Below are positions 13,479-23,588 of a DNA stretch of 54,861 bases, piece by piece; the stretch's first letter is position 1; every line of letters begins with the position of its first letter. The stretch is from Atopobiaceae bacterium (GTDB lineage: Bacteria > Actinomycetota > Coriobacteriia > Coriobacteriales > Atopobiaceae), in contig JAFWIE010000141.1 of assembly GCA_017533825.1 (NCBI GenBank), positions 1 through 54,861 of the forward strand, in the 5' to 3' direction. Under the pieces are notes generated by a model. The model worked only from the letters and a program-made list of their open reading frames with translations. It was not told where the DNA came from and ran no database searches. Position numbers and translations under genes: made by a program.

Positions 13479-14204
13479 CTAGATGTTGCAGCCGCTTCCG
13501 CAGTTGCAGAACGGGGCCGGACCCGCGTTGTACGTCCATCCCTGCGGGTACGTGAGCATCTTCGAGCTTATCTCGTTGAGCTGCGACTGGATGCCCTGGT
13601 TGCCGATGACGCCGCGAAGCTGCGTGACCTCCTGCTGCAGCCCGGCGATCTTGTCCTCGTACCAAGTGTCCTTGAGTCCCTGTATCTGCGCCGTGAAGTT
13701 CGCGTTCGTGGCTGCGTCGCGCATGGCGTTGTTGTACTCGTTCTGCGCTATCTGCGCCGCGAGCGCCGCGTTGCCCTGCGCCATGCCGAGCTGCGTGCTC
13801 GCGCAGCACTGTCCCTGGTTGGCGATGGCCTGCTGCTGCATCATCGCCACGTTGGCGATGTCGCGCTGCATCTCGTTGTACTTGTCGTTGACCGCGCCCA
13901 TCACGTACTGGGTGTTCTGGTTCGCGTTCTGCATTCCCTGCAACGCGTTCTGGTTGATCGACGCGAGTATCTCGCGCTCGTTCGCCATGCTGTTCTGGTT
14001 GTCGAAGCCGCGCTGCACCTCGGCGCTGGTGGCGAGGTTCTCGTACCCGATGGCGTTCGCGAGTGCGTTGTTGTTGCCGAACCCTCCGCCGTTCCATCCG
14101 AATATCATGGCGAAGAGGATTATCATGAGCCATTCGTTGCCGTTGCAGCCTCCGTCGCCCATGAGCGACTTGATGTCGGCAGGTGAGAGCATAGTGTTTT
14201 CCAT
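13479..14204 (-). CDS. Glycine-rich, membrane-segment, coiled-coil virion-region protein
   Basis: 241 residues. A short polar N-terminus is followed by a hydrophobic stretch (WLMIILFAMIFGW, about residues 25-37), then GGGFGNNN and about 150 residues of Asn/Gln-rich coiled coil (ILASINQNALQGMQNANQNTQYVMGAVNDKYNEMQ...). The C-terminus is Cys-rich (FCNCGSGCN). Proteins of this composition occur beside fibre genes in gut siphophages, but their role is unknown. It may be a membrane-interacting tail component. The first ATG was used; the upstream GACGGGAC is only a weak ribosome-binding site. Confidence 0.65.
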   Translation of the reverse strand: MENTMLSPADIKSLMGDGGCNGNEWLMIILFAMIFGWNGGGFGNNNALANAIGYENLATSAEVQRGFDNQNSMANEREILASINQNALQGMQNANQNTQYVMGAVNDKYNEMQRDIANVAMMQQQAIANQGQCCASTQLGMAQGNAALAAQIAQNEYNNAMRDAATNANFTAQIQGLKDTWYEDKIAGLQQEVTQLRGVIGNQGIQSQLNEISSKMLTYPQGWTYNAGPAPFCNCGSGCNI

Positions 14205-14319
14205 AGTATTGTCCCGTCTCTTGAATGTGGGTCTGTCAGCTTGCCGGTGCCACCGACGGCTACGGTGGCCTCGGCATACATTGCACGCCGTTCAATTCGA
14301 GACACATCCTCGGGTACGA

Positions 14320-14565
14320 CTACATTCCGAATATGGAGCCGAGCACTCCCCTCGCGACGCCTATGTCAACGCCGTTCTCTGCGGCCACCTGCTCGGGCGT
14401 CTTGTTCGCGTTGTCGCGCAGGAACTTCGCGAGTTCCGAGTTGCTGTTGACGATGTTGTCGTACGCGGCCCTCTGGTTGCCGCCAGAGCCGCTGATCGCC
14501 GACGCTATGACGCTGGTGATGCCGCTATACTGCTGGGAGCCGCTGTTGAGCATGCTGTTTGACAT
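14320..14565 (-). CDS. Small hypothetical protein (81 residues)
   Basis: 81 residues, Ser/Asn-rich at the start (SNSMLNSGSQQYSGITSVIASAISGSGG), then a helical segment (AYDNIVNSNSELAKFLRDNANKTPEQVAAENGVDIGVARGVLGSIFG). It overlaps the end of the preceding gene by 41 bases in another frame. The second half resembles a short helix-loop-helix, perhaps an oligomerisation element. No family recognised. Its company suggests a minor virion or assembly protein. Confidence 0.6.
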   Translation of the reverse strand: MSNSMLNSGSQQYSGITSVIASAISGSGGNQRAAYDNIVNSNSELAKFLRDNANKTPEQVAAENGVDIGVARGVLGSIFGM

Positions 14566-14929
14566 TCTCTTCCTCCGTCATGTTCGTCGCCGTGTTTGCC
14601 GCCATGCCCGAGATGTTCTCCGCTATCCGGGCGGACAGCGTCTCCGCCATCCTGCCGAGCACGTCGTCAAGCTCCTGTCTTGTCACGTACTGGCTCGTGC
14701 CGGTTCCGTTGAGCGGCCTCTCCTTGATGCTGAATGCCCGAAGCGTCGGGAACCCGCCGCCGTCCGTCGTCTTCAGGTAGACGACGTCCTCGTTGCCGTC
14801 GACGAGAATCGCACGCGAGTTCGGCCCTATCCGAAACGCGTTCGCGCCGTCGATGCCAGTCACGGTCACGACGTTGTCGAACTGCTGGGGCTGCGGAGTC
14901 TGCTGGTATTGGTATGGGTAGTAGTTCAT
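14525..14929 (-). CDS. Hypothetical virion-region protein with Tyr/Gln-rich start
   Basis: 134 residues beginning with a Tyr/Pro/Gln-rich segment (NYYPYQYQQTPQPQQ), then a small beta domain (VVTVTGIDGANAFRIGPNSRAILVDGNEDVVYLKTTDGGG) and a helical C-terminus with QELDDVLGRMAETLSARIAENISG. Proteins with this start are frequent in gut phages near fibre and capsid genes; they are annotated only as hypothetical. The beta part with a following coiled coil would suit a small structural or scaffold protein. Confidence 0.65.
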   Translation of the reverse strand: MNYYPYQYQQTPQPQQFDNVVTVTGIDGANAFRIGPNSRAILVDGNEDVVYLKTTDGGGFPTLRAFSIKERPLNGTGTSQYVTRQELDDVLGRMAETLSARIAENISGMAANTATNMTEEENVKQHAQQRLPAV

Positions 14930-14963
14930 ACCGCTCCGTTCACGCTATTCGATTGGTTGTTTG

Positions 14964-16074
14964 CTAGTTGCTCTTGAGCAGATCGACGTCGATGGCAAGA
15001 GACTTGATGCTGTCGACTACGCTCTTCATTGCTCCGGTCGCCGACGTGACCCTGACGTTTTGCAACTCCATGCTGGACAACGTCACACCGTTCGCAATGA
15101 GGCCAATATCGGACTTGACACTGCCTCTGTCGTGCACGTAACCATTGCCATACGCAACGTCAGTCTGCTTTACGTTGCCGGACATGTCGATCGAAAGAAT
15201 GTCTGCGGCGGAGCCGTCACCAGTCGCCTCGAGGTATGAGTTGCCGATGTTGACGGGTATGGTTAGCTGCGTGTTTTGATAGGGTAAGTCAATGCCGACA
15301 TAGCCGTACGGCACGTATCCCGCGCCTTGGTGACTGCCTCGCATGACTTGGACGCACCACACGGAGAACGAGTCGTTGCACCCCAGCCTGAGCGTCAGGT
15401 ACTTGGAGTCGCACGGAGCAGTCACTACCGCCGATACGTAGAATCCCTGTACGAAACCGGTGCTGCTGTCGGGGTCAGGCATCTCTGTCGTGAGGAATGG
15501 GAGGTACTCACCAATCGTTTCGTTGACGTCTATCGTTACATACTCGTCTTCGGTGTAGCTCACCCATGGATACATTGGAAAGTAGAGCGTCGCAAACGCC
15601 TTGACTCCACTGCCGCCCTCGCCGTTGTGGACCTTGTCCGGCATGAACAGGAACGACACCGTGAGCTGGTCGCCAGCCTTCACGTCGAGGTTGTCGCCGC
15701 TTATCTGACAAAGGTCAACGCCGTGGTTTTGGTTGGTCGGGTCGAAGTCGCCCGTATCCCACGTCGCATTGAAGTGTCTAGTGCTCGTCGGGGTGCTTGC
15801 CAAGTTCCTGCCGTAAGTCCGCAGGACCGTCTCGGTGACATAGGTGCCGTCCCTCTCGACCTCTTTCTCTTCTTCGAACGTGAAGTCGCTTGGCTCCGTG
15901 CCTGCGGTTGCGGTCATCTCCACGAAGCTGCCGAGAAGTGGCCCGTCAGTCGTTACGAACAGGCTGTTTTCGCCCCCCCCCGCCAGAGCCGCCAGAGCCC
16001 CACCTCTCGTCTCCGCGCGTCACCATCTCGGCGAGCGCACTCTTGAGCGAGTCCTTGCTTATGAATCCTGCCAT
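14964..16074 (-). CDS. Fibre/adhesin-like protein, frameshifted at a G9 tract
   Basis: The intact product would start at 16074 (AGGAG ten bases upstream) with MAGFISKDSLKSALAEM, run into a Gly-Ser linker, and continue into a 319-residue frame of beta-rich modules (YVTETVLRTYG, VKAGDQLTVSFLFMP) ending in a helix (VVDSIKSLAIDVDLL). As written, nine Gs on the minus strand (15973-15981) put the start out of frame; translation stops soon after at ...RKQPVRND. Eight or eleven Gs would restore the fusion. The tract may be phase-variable, may be used for ribosomal slippage, or may be a homopolymer sequencing error. The downstream frame alone has an internal ATG but no good ribosome-binding site. An intrinsic terminator lies just upstream. 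Confidence 0.65.
15973..15981. repeat. C9/G9 homopolymer tract in fibre gene
   Basis: Nine consecutive Cs on the plus strand (Gs in the coding strand), located 31 codons after the start of the fibre gene and in a Gly-Ser linker. Length changes here would switch the protein on or off. Confidence 0.85.
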
Positions 16075-16116
16075 GGTTCCGTCTCTCCTAGTGATTGCAT
16101 CGCGTATGTGAATCGC

Positions 16117-16144
16117 TAAAAGAAAAAGGCCCCGAAGGGCCTTT
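16117..16144 (-). terminator. Intrinsic terminator upstream of the frameshifted fibre gene
   Basis: AAAGGCCC-TTCG-GGGCCTTT on the minus strand is an 8-bp stem with a TTCG loop, followed by TTCTTTTAG. It separates the 386-residue fibre gene from the G-tract fibre gene and probably lowers expression of everything beyond. Confidence 0.85.
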
Positions 16145-16236
16145 GACTCTTGCCGTCTCGGGACAACTGTCCCACATGTTTAACATAGCACAATTACGTG
16201 CGAATTGCAATACTGTGTAGCGCGTTGATGACGTGA

Positions 16237-17397
16237 CTAGATGCAGAAGCCGAGGACGGGATAGGTGGTGCCGACGTAGTTCATGTCACTATTGGAGCCG
16301 CTACTGGATACTGTTTCTGCTTTGGTTGTGGAAAAGGACGATCTGAGCATCCAACCAACACTGTTTGCGCCTAGATAGTCATACAAGCATCGCCTGTTCT
16401 TGTCAATAAACCACGCGTAATGCGTGCTGCGTGACTCTTTATTATATGTGCCCCATACTTCGTTTCTACTTGGAATCCATAACGAGTCAATCGTCTCCAT
16501 TTCAGAGCCATTGCCGTCGTCGTCAAATCCGTATGTGTACTTTACGACCGGCTTGATGTTGTTGGCTACGTCTGATTCAAGCAACGGGAGAACGTCTGAC
16601 GCCAACTCAGACCTCAGATTGCTTTTCTCCCAGCTTCTCGATGCGACAAAGCTGCCGCTCGACTCATCGTACATTCCGACTTGGTGTAGCACGCGATACG
16701 GCGTTTTGAACATGACCCACGTCATATTAGCCGTCTTGCTACGGTCAGATGCGAGGACGTCAGTGTTCTTTGCACATAGGACGAACTTGTATGTTCCTCC
16801 CTCGTCAGACGGTTCGCCTGGGTCTGCGGCTATGACGACCGATTTGATGTCGCCGACCTTGTACTTCTCGTCATACGTTCCATCTGCCGAAGATGCGGCG
16901 ATTTCTGCCCATGTGTCTGTCACCGTCTCAAACTTTGACGCTGGATAAGCGGACATCGGAAGAATGACATGGCATCCCCACACACTATCTGCCCTATATG
17001 AATCTACCTTGGATTCCGGAACGTATACTGCGCCGTTGCCCGCGATGATTGGAGTTCCTTTGAGAGAGTTGACTGTGCCTTGCGACAACACATTCGAATC
17101 AATGATGATATGTTGCAACTTTCCGCATCCCCAAAACGGCGTTGAGGTGCTATAGAAGCGAAAGCTCTTAGAGCCAATTGGCCCAACACGCACCATGCGT
17201 AAGTTTTCGCAATCGTAGAACGAGTATTCTCTGAAATCCGTACACGATGGAAGGATTACTGTTGTCAGTGATTTGCGATATGCGAGTGCGTAGCGACCGA
17301 CGACTGTCACGTCTTCGTCCTCGAACGTCTCGAGAGTGTCCTCAAGCAGCCCGTTGATGGTCGCCTCGTCGCCTATCAGTTCTCTTGTGTTTGCCAT
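16237..17397 (-). CDS. LRR (BspA-like) + DUF6273-like fibre protein
   Basis: 386 residues. Residues 25-150 are BspA-type leucine-rich repeats (VTVVGRYALAYRKSLTTVILPS; FYDCENLRMVRVG; KLQHIIIDSN). The C-terminal 230 residues form a DUF6273-like domain ending VGWMLRSS...YPVLGFCI. The whole protein parallels the last 400 residues of the giant fibre upstream, which ends IIAGFCI, so it looks like a duplicated receptor-binding module. The C-terminal domain is of the type diversified by DGRs, but it shows no match to the template repeat here. GGAG lies ten bases before the ATG. Confidence 0.75.
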   Translation of the reverse strand: MANTRELIGDEATINGLLEDTLETFEDEDVTVVGRYALAYRKSLTTVILPSCTDFREYSFYDCENLRMVRVGPIGSKSFRFYSTSTPFWGCGKLQHIIIDSNVLSQGTVNSLKGTPIIAGNGAVYVPESKVDSYRADSVWGCHVILPMSAYPASKFETVTDTWAEIAASSADGTYDEKYKVGDIKSVVIAADPGEPSDEGGTYKFVLCAKNTDVLASDRSKTANMTWVMFKTPYRVLHQVGMYDESSGSFVASRSWEKSNLRSELASDVLPLLESDVANNIKPVVKYTYGFDDDGNGSEMETIDSLWIPSRNEVWGTYNKESRSTHYAWFIDKNRRCLYDYLGANSVGWMLRSSFSTTKAETVSSSGSNSDMNYVGTTYPVLGFCI

Positions 17398-17430
17398 AAT
17401 GTGCTCCGCTATGAACGTTCGTGCTGTACT

Positions 17431-20400
17431 CTATATGCAGAAGCCAGCAATGATGGGCCATGTAGTTGTTGCAACGTCCGAAGAGTTGCCGCCTGCTTTT
17501 CTGACGTAGTTCCCGTTGTCCGCAGAGCGTGTCCAGCAATCACCAGTCGTTCCCGATCTAAATCCAAAACTACGCGACTGTGAGTCACTGAAGTATTCGT
17601 ACGACGTTCCTACTTCTTCTTTTATCTGATGTTCGTAGTGTCTCCCGTTGGAGTACATCTCGCGCATCGAAGGCGCCCAAAACGCATCCTCCGTCTCCTC
17701 GTCCGTCCCGTCCGCATTGTGACTGTATTTCAGTACGGGACTTACGGCTTCCGAGAGGTCAGACGGAATCGTTGACTTAAAGTCTCCATTGAGATACGTC
17801 CTGATATCGGATTGCGACCACTGATTCGTGTCACCGAACCGCATCCTGTCCAGACAGTCAACAAATATCCAAGTCGACTTCGCGTGCGATGTCCTGTCTG
17901 AGGCAAGCATATCTGAATCAAGTGCGATAAGTTTTGCGTATGTCACACTTCCATCGCTACGAACGACTTTCTTTGTGTCACCTACCACATAGCCTGCTGT
18001 TCCGCCGTAAAGAGCCTGCTTTATCTCGGCCCAAGAGTCGTTGATTGTCGAGAAGTCGTCGGTTGGGTACTTGTCAATCGGGAATATGGTATACCTTTTC
18101 CAAGATGCATTATTTTTGTACTCAGATACCAACGCACTGGGAACAAATACGGCCCCGCCCCCACGTTTTAGGTTGCATGTATCAGAATCAAAGACACCTG
18201 ATGACGTTACCATTGTGTTGCTATGTATCACAAGACTTTCAAGACTGTAAACATACCTCAGGTTGCCAATTGAAATAGGACTGGTGCTTGTGAGCTCTAT
18301 GGATTTTAGGTTGTTGCAGCTATCGAATGCGCGATTTCCTATCTCCGTTGCCGACAACACGACCGACTCGAGGTCTTCCCTGTACGCGAAGCCGTAACCG
18401 ACTACCTTGTCGATGGTGTCGCTCTCGTACGACCGCATCGATCCCTCGACGAACTGCACGACAGGGTTGCGCATGTCCACGAACCTCGCGTAGGCGTCGA
18501 TGTCGGAAAGCACGTTCGTCGTGTCGACGGTCCAGCCGCCGAACCTGTATCCCTCCGGCGCGACGGGAACATCGCCCTCGTACGTCACGGAGCCGCCAGC
18601 CTCGACGGTGTGTGTCTCGAGGAGCGTCGTGCCGTTGTAGAACCTGACCGTATATGTCCTGGTCGCACGCGAGAACGCCGCATACACGTTTCTGTCGGCG
18701 GTCACGCCGCGAGTGGCATCCTCGTCCGCGACGTACTGGTCCTTCCTCCTTGACCATCCGACGAACGTGTACGTGTGGTACGTGTCGGGCTCCCTCGTGG
18801 ACGTGCCGCCCCACGTGCCGTCACCCTCGTCAATGACGTCGTCGGTGTGTAGCAGCGTCGTGCCGTTCCAGTCGAAGTAGAAGAGCTGTGACTGGATGTG
18901 CTCGTACACGAAGGTCATGCCGGGGTACTGGGCGAGCATGCTGGCGAGCCATGCTCCGGTTATGCTCCCGAGTCCGGTGATGGTACCGACGAGCACCGCG
19001 TTGTCGAGGTTGTTGCCACTCTCGTCAAGCCCACGCATGCCGTCGAACGCGGAGAGGAAGTCCTCCGCCTCGGTGGTTGACGTGACTGTGACGGTGAATC
19101 CCATCAGTCGCACGCGGCTACCCTGCGCCATGTCAGCGAATATGTCGAACATCGGCACGGCTGCGTTGCAGTTCTCGATGCGCAGCGTCGTTATGCCCGA
19201 GTAGTCTCCGCCGTCCATCTGGAAGTTGGCGAGCTGCGACTGGTTTCGTATCGTGAGGTTGGTTATCGTCGAAGGAAGCACAAGCGTCTTCATGATTCCT
19301 CCCACGGGCAGCGACACCGAGTTCAGCGCCGTGCCGGAGAGGTAGACGTGCTCGACGTTCGCCGCGCCAAAGAGGTCGACGGTGCCTGCGAGCGCCGTGC
19401 AGTTCCTCGCGTCCACAATGCGCAACAGCGCGTTGGTTCCCACGAGGAGGGAAGTGAGGTTTTGGTTCTCGTATCCCTGTGCGTCGGAGCCGACGACGAT
19501 GCTTTGCAGCCTTGTCGCTTGGGAGAAGTCGGCAAAGCCCACCTTCAGTCCTGAGAGGTCTCCCACCGACGCCACCTGCGGTGCGCTGTACACGTATATC
19601 TCGGTGTCGTTCACGCTGTCGAGCGGGCACGCGAGCGTCGTGGGTACTCCGTGCTCGCCCCTCTGCGACACGAGGTAGCTGCCGTACTTGACCGTGGGGT
19701 AGATGTCGGCATATGGCGTGACGGTGATGTCCGCCTTGGCATATCCCCTGAGCTGTATCACCTGTGACAGCGCGTCGCCAGCGTTCCAACGGGAGTCCAT
19801 GTACTTGAACCTGTTGAAGAGCCACCATTTGCGCTGCTCGGCCTTGCTTCCCTGCATCATGGGCAGATACACCGCAGTGGGCTCCTTGCCAGCGTCGGGG
19901 CTCACGAGCGGGTCGATGTACTTGAACGTGGAGTCCTCGTTGAACAGCGCCTCGGGCCACTTGGCCTGATGGTCCTCGAACCTCTGCTCTATCACCTGAT
20001 ACGCAAGGATGCCCTGCGAGCGAAGTTGCTGGTACATCTGCACTATCTCGGTCGGGAACGCGTCGCGCACGTTGTTCCACAACACCGAGTTCTGTCCGTT
20101 GAACACGTTCGCCCCGCCTTGCAGGTGGTCGGTGTCCTCGAGGTTGTACGAGAACGCGAGCGTGCCCTCGTTGTTGTTGCCGATGGCCGTGTCCATGTCG
20201 TACGGCTCCGCGACGGCCTTGCGGTCTATCACCTCGAGTCCGGTCGCGTTGCCGCCGGAGAATCCTATGAACAGGTTCTTCGCGCGGCTGTCAACCATGA
20301 GGAACAGCTCGGTGAAGATGTAGTAGAAGATGAACGACTGGACCTCGGCGTATCGACCGAACTCGGTCCTGAACTTCGCGAGCCTGTAGGCCGCATCGTC

Positions 20401-23223
20401 AACCGTGTGCACGTTGCCGTCAACGTCGGTGTACGGTGACGCGAGCGTGTCGCCGGTTGCGTTGGCGCGGTACGTGGAGTACACGAACGACTGTAGCTCC
20501 TGAAGCTTCGAGTAGTCGGTCCACTCGTCAGACGGGAACCTCGCCTCGTAGTCGTAGCGCCAGAGCTCCTTGGTGTCGCCTGTCGACGGGTCGGTGTACA
20601 TCGTCTCGTCGAAGTAGTCGGTGAGGAACAGCATGAGGTTCGACGTGTTGTTCTGGAACTCCCACGACTCCATGTCTCCCGAATACCCATACGGCCCTGG
20701 TGCCCTCTTGGGGAGGTTCATGTTCATCTTGCCGTAGAACTTGGTCTCGCTCGTGTTCGTGTCATACCAGAACAGCGCGATGGGGAACCCGTAGATGCCC
20801 TTCCTCACGCGCTCGTCGGCAAGCTCCTCGGGCCTCTTGTACGGAGACGCGTCGCAGAACAGCTTCACCAGCTCGACGTTGTTCGCACCCTCGCTCGACG
20901 CGACGTCGGCCTTGAGCACGAACCTGTTGAACGGCATGATGCCGCTCGCGAGCGTGAAGTTGTCGGCATGCTCGTTCGAGGACGTCATCTCGAACCCGTT
21001 CTTGAACTGCATGTCGAAGTTCTTGCGGACGTATGTGGCAGACGACGTGCCTTGCACGTTTATCTGGCACCCGGTGAACGTGAAGCTCCTCGATGGGTCC
21101 TCTTGGTCGACGAACCTTCCCGATACCGTCTTCTTGTCTCCCTTGTACTGCGGGAGCTCGGCGGCCTCTATCACCATGTACGGGAGGTCCGTCGGAAGGT
21201 TGCCTATCACGACGGTGCCGTACTCGTCGTAGATGTCGTTGTGCTCGTAACGGTACAGCATCTCGTCGACGTTCTGTGTGTCGGCCACCCAGTTGTCGAC
21301 TATCTGGTAGCGGTTGAGGTTGTTGTCGTACATGCGGATGCAGTATATGTCCACCGCGCACTCGCTGCTGCCGATCGATATGCCCACGGGGCTCTGCTGG
21401 GCGAAGTCGTCGTCGAGCGGGTATTGCACCGCGCCGGACATGATGCCGTTGATGTACACGTACAGCAGCCTGTCCTCGTTGCGCTTGTCGCACACGAACG
21501 ATATGCGCACGTGCTCGTCTTCCTTGTACTGCGTCGTGATGGTCGACTGCTCCGACGACAGCGTCGCCCTCTGTGCGGTGAGGGAGAATCCCCTGCCGCC
21601 GCTCATGCAGCTCATTATGACGGCGTCGTAGTTCAGCACGTCATGGGTGGTGAAGTCGACCTCTATGGTCTTGCCCGTCGTCCTTATGTCTGACGCGAAC
21701 GGCATGTACGGTATCGTCACCCTTGCGTCGTTCGACACGCGAAGCATGGTGCCGCCGTCGCCGTCGTCGATCCATCCGTCGCTGACGAAGTTGAACCCGG
21801 TCATCTGGGACGCTACCTGGTTGTCCTCGTCAACCCACGTCGCGGGGTTGGCCTCGTCGTTGCTTCTGCCCTCGCTGGTGAGATGCAACGTGAGGAACTC
21901 GGTCTCCGCCTCCACGTCGATGCTTGACTCTGCCACCTCGAGTGTGATGTCCTTGGACTCGCCGCCACTCGCTATAGTGAGGGTGAGACTGCCGACCGAG
22001 TCGCATCTGTACGTCCACACGTGCTCGGACCTGTCGACCGTGAGCGTCGTCACCTGCCTGCCGTTCGCGGACAGAACGACCTGCGACGAGAACGACTGGG
22101 GCGTGTACACCGTGTACGGTATGCTCAGCGCCTCGTACTTCGTCGCGCTCGTGCGCCTGAACGACGTGGCGATGATCGGGTCGTCGGCATTCGCATCGAC
22201 GACCACCAGCGAGTGGTACAGCTCGTTCGAGCGTATCGTCTGCCCGTTTATCTCGCACGTGAAGTACACGAGCAGCGTGTGAGCGCCGTGCGACATCGGC
22301 CTGAGGCTCTGCATCTGCTGCCTGCCCGACGTCGACACGGTCGCGATGTTGTCGATCTCCCCGTCGACCACGAAGTACACCGTCTTCTCGTACGCACCGA
22401 CGGGAGTGTACGTGTACGCTATCCTCTGTCCGGCGACGAACGGAGACGACGTGTCGAACGAGCTTGCGACGTAGATGCTCGTCACGACGGCGGTGAGGAT
22501 GAACACCTTCACCTGTCCGTATGCGTCCGCGACCCTCACGCGAATGGAGTTCGACCCGGTCGTGAGGTACTCGGACACGTCGAACGACAACGCGCCCTGA
22601 TGCACGGTGCGGTTCACCTTCACGACCCCGTTGACGGAGAGCGTGATCGAGCCGTCACCGGTCGGGGTGCCGTTCTCGAGAGACGACCACGTGAGCGACA
22701 CGACGCACTCGGCACCCTCTGGGAGCGTGGTCGATATCCATCCGGTCGTGTTCGTGGCCGTCATGACGGCGTCGGTCGCGGGGCCACCACCGCCGCCGCT
22801 CGATGCGAGGGGTATGCCGTTCTCCGACCTGATGCCCTTGTACGTCGGATACACGTAGAACGTGTCGGGGTCCTGCTCGAGCCCGAGGTCGTCCGGGTCG
22901 ATCTCCGCCTGTATCCCATCGACCTTTATGCTCAGCCTGTTGACCCTCGCCATCAGCCCCTCGGGGTCAAGCTTGTCGTCGGTGACGACGCCATTGGCGA
23001 TCTTGCGATTCGTCACTGCTGCGTCGGCGATCTTCGGCGTCGTCACGGCACCATCGGCGATCTTCGACGTCGTCACCGCTCCTTCTGCTATCTTCTCGGG
23101 AGTGACCGACCCGTCTGCCGCGACGAACCCGTCATCGACTGACAACGACACGTTCTCGTCGCCCTCGACGGAGAGGGTGACTGCGTCGTTCGAGTCAATG
23201 AACAGCTCGACGTCGTTAGGCAT
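17431..23223 (-). CDS. Giant multidomain tail fibre (1930 residues)
   Basis: Residues 35-95 contain fibre-shaft repeats of the form [16 protein letters not shown]. Beta modules and a laminin-G/concanavalin-like region (residues about 430-640) follow. Residues 680-1230 resemble a CotH-like fold ([43 protein letters not shown]...[11 protein letters not shown]). Leucine-rich segments lie near 1290-1380, and an InlB-type repeat near 1530-1600 ([17 protein letters not shown]...GYRFGGWT). BspA-type LRRs and a C-terminal DUF6273-like domain ending WPIIAGFCI complete it. It is probably the main host-adsorption fibre. CotH homologues are protein kinases, but I cannot confirm catalytic residues. The start overlaps the small gene upstream by eight bases. 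Confidence 0.85.
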   Translation of the reverse strand: MPNDVELFIDSNDAVTLSVEGDENVSLSVDDGFVAADGSVTPEKIAEGAVTTSKIADGAVTTPKIADAAVTNRKIANGVVTDDKLDPEGLMARVNRLSIKVDGIQAEIDPDDLGLEQDPDTFYVYPTYKGIRSENGIPLASSGGGGGPATDAVMTATNTTGWISTTLPEGAECVVSLTWSSLENGTPTGDGSITLSVNGVVKVNRTVHQGALSFDVSEYLTTGSNSIRVRVADAYGQVKVFILTAVVTSIYVASSFDTSSPFVAGQRIAYTYTPVGAYEKTVYFVVDGEIDNIATVSTSGRQQMQSLRPMSHGAHTLLVYFTCEINGQTIRSNELYHSLVVVDANADDPIIATSFRRTSATKYEALSIPYTVYTPQSFSSQVVLSANGRQVTTLTVDRSEHVWTYRCDSVGSLTLTIASGGESKDITLEVAESSIDVEAETEFLTLHLTSEGRSNDEANPATWVDEDNQVASQMTGFNFVSDGWIDDGDGGTMLRVSNDARVTIPYMPFASDIRTTGKTIEVDFTTHDVLNYDAVIMSCMSGGRGFSLTAQRATLSSEQSTITTQYKEDEHVRISFVCDKRNEDRLLYVYINGIMSGAVQYPLDDDFAQQSPVGISIGSSECAVDIYCIRMYDNNLNRYQIVDNWVADTQNVDEMLYRYEHNDIYDEYGTVVIGNLPTDLPYMVIEAAELPQYKGDKKTVSGRFVDQEDPSRSFTFTGCQINVQGTSSATYVRKNFDMQFKNGFEMTSSNEHADNFTLASGIMPFNRFVLKADVASSEGANNVELVKLFCDASPYKRPEELADERVRKGIYGFPIALFWYDTNTSETKFYGKMNMNLPKRAPGPYGYSGDMESWEFQNNTSNLMLFLTDYFDETMYTDPSTGDTKELWRYDYEARFPSDEWTDYSKLQELQSFVYSTYRANATGDTLASPYTDVDGNVHTVDDAAYRLAKFRTEFGRYAEVQSFIFYYIFTELFLMVDSRAKNLFIGFSGGNATGLEVIDRKAVAEPYDMDTAIGNNNEGTLAFSYNLEDTDHLQGGANVFNGQNSVLWNNVRDAFPTEIVQMYQQLRSQGILAYQVIEQRFEDHQAKWPEALFNEDSTFKYIDPLVSPDAGKEPTAVYLPMMQGSKAEQRKWWLFNRFKYMDSRWNAGDALSQVIQLRGYAKADITVTPYADIYPTVKYGSYLVSQRGEHGVPTTLACPLDSVNDTEIYVYSAPQVASVGDLSGLKVGFADFSQATRLQSIVVGSDAQGYENQNLTSLLVGTNALLRIVDARNCTALAGTVDLFGAANVEHVYLSGTALNSVSLPVGGIMKTLVLPSTITNLTIRNQSQLANFQMDGGDYSGITTLRIENCNAAVPMFDIFADMAQGSRVRLMGFTVTVTSTTEAEDFLSAFDGMRGLDESGNNLDNAVLVGTITGLGSITGAWLASMLAQYPGMTFVYEHIQSQLFYFDWNGTTLLHTDDVIDEGDGTWGGTSTREPDTYHTYTFVGWSRRKDQYVADEDATRGVTADRNVYAAFSRATRTYTVRFYNGTTLLETHTVEAGGSVTYEGDVPVAPEGYRFGGWTVDTTNVLSDIDAYARFVDMRNPVVQFVEGSMRSYESDTIDKVVGYGFAYREDLESVVLSATEIGNRAFDSCNNLKSIELTSTSPISIGNLRYVYSLESLVIHSNTMVTSSGVFDSDTCNLKRGGGAVFVPSALVSEYKNNASWKRYTIFPIDKYPTDDFSTINDSWAEIKQALYGGTAGYVVGDTKKVVRSDGSVTYAKLIALDSDMLASDRTSHAKSTWIFVDCLDRMRFGDTNQWSQSDIRTYLNGDFKSTIPSDLSEAVSPVLKYSHNADGTDEETEDAFWAPSMREMYSNGRHYEHQIKEEVGTSYEYFSDSQSRSFGFRSGTTGDCWTRSADNGNYVRKAGGNSSDVATTTWPIIAGFCI

Positions 23224-23545
23224 AGCTCAGCACCTCCTCGATGAAGTTCCCCGTCACCTTGAACGGCGTGCGCTTCGTGGCACCGCGCTCGCCGCTCGAC
23301 GTCATCCAGTTCACCTGTATCATCGCGTCGCCTTCCTCAAGCGACGCCGTCTGCTGCTGCGTGAGCCTGAACGACACGGTGGTGGTGTCGGTCGTGGCGG
23401 TCATCGTCGCGTTGCTTATCTCGATGTCTGGCCCCACGTAGTCGTACTTCCTCTTCTGCCGTATTGACACCCATATGCGGTCGCTCTGGCTGAGCCTTAT
23501 GCCGTGTATCCTGAGCGTCAGGGCAGGGGTCGTGTATCGTCTCAT
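23216..23545 (-). CDS. Small baseplate/fibre-associated beta protein
   Basis: 109 residues in short beta strands: [80 protein letters not shown]. The pattern (I.L...D.I.V...Q, then T.VSF.LTQ..T..F/L..G...IQVNW) is common in small proteins encoded next to fibre genes of Gram-positive siphophages. It may link the giant fibre to the tail tip. GGGAG lies ten bases before the ATG; the stop overlaps the fibre start, which suggests coupled synthesis. Confidence 0.7.
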   Translation of the reverse strand: MRRYTTPALTLRIHGIRLSQSDRIWVSIRQKRKYDYVGPDIEISNATMTATTDTTTVSFRLTQQQTASLEEGDAMIQVNWMTSSGERGATKRTPFKVTGNFIEEVLSYA

Positions 23546-23588
23546 TGCCTGAGACTCCCTTCGTGTCGTGATGGTGTCGCGCGATTGC

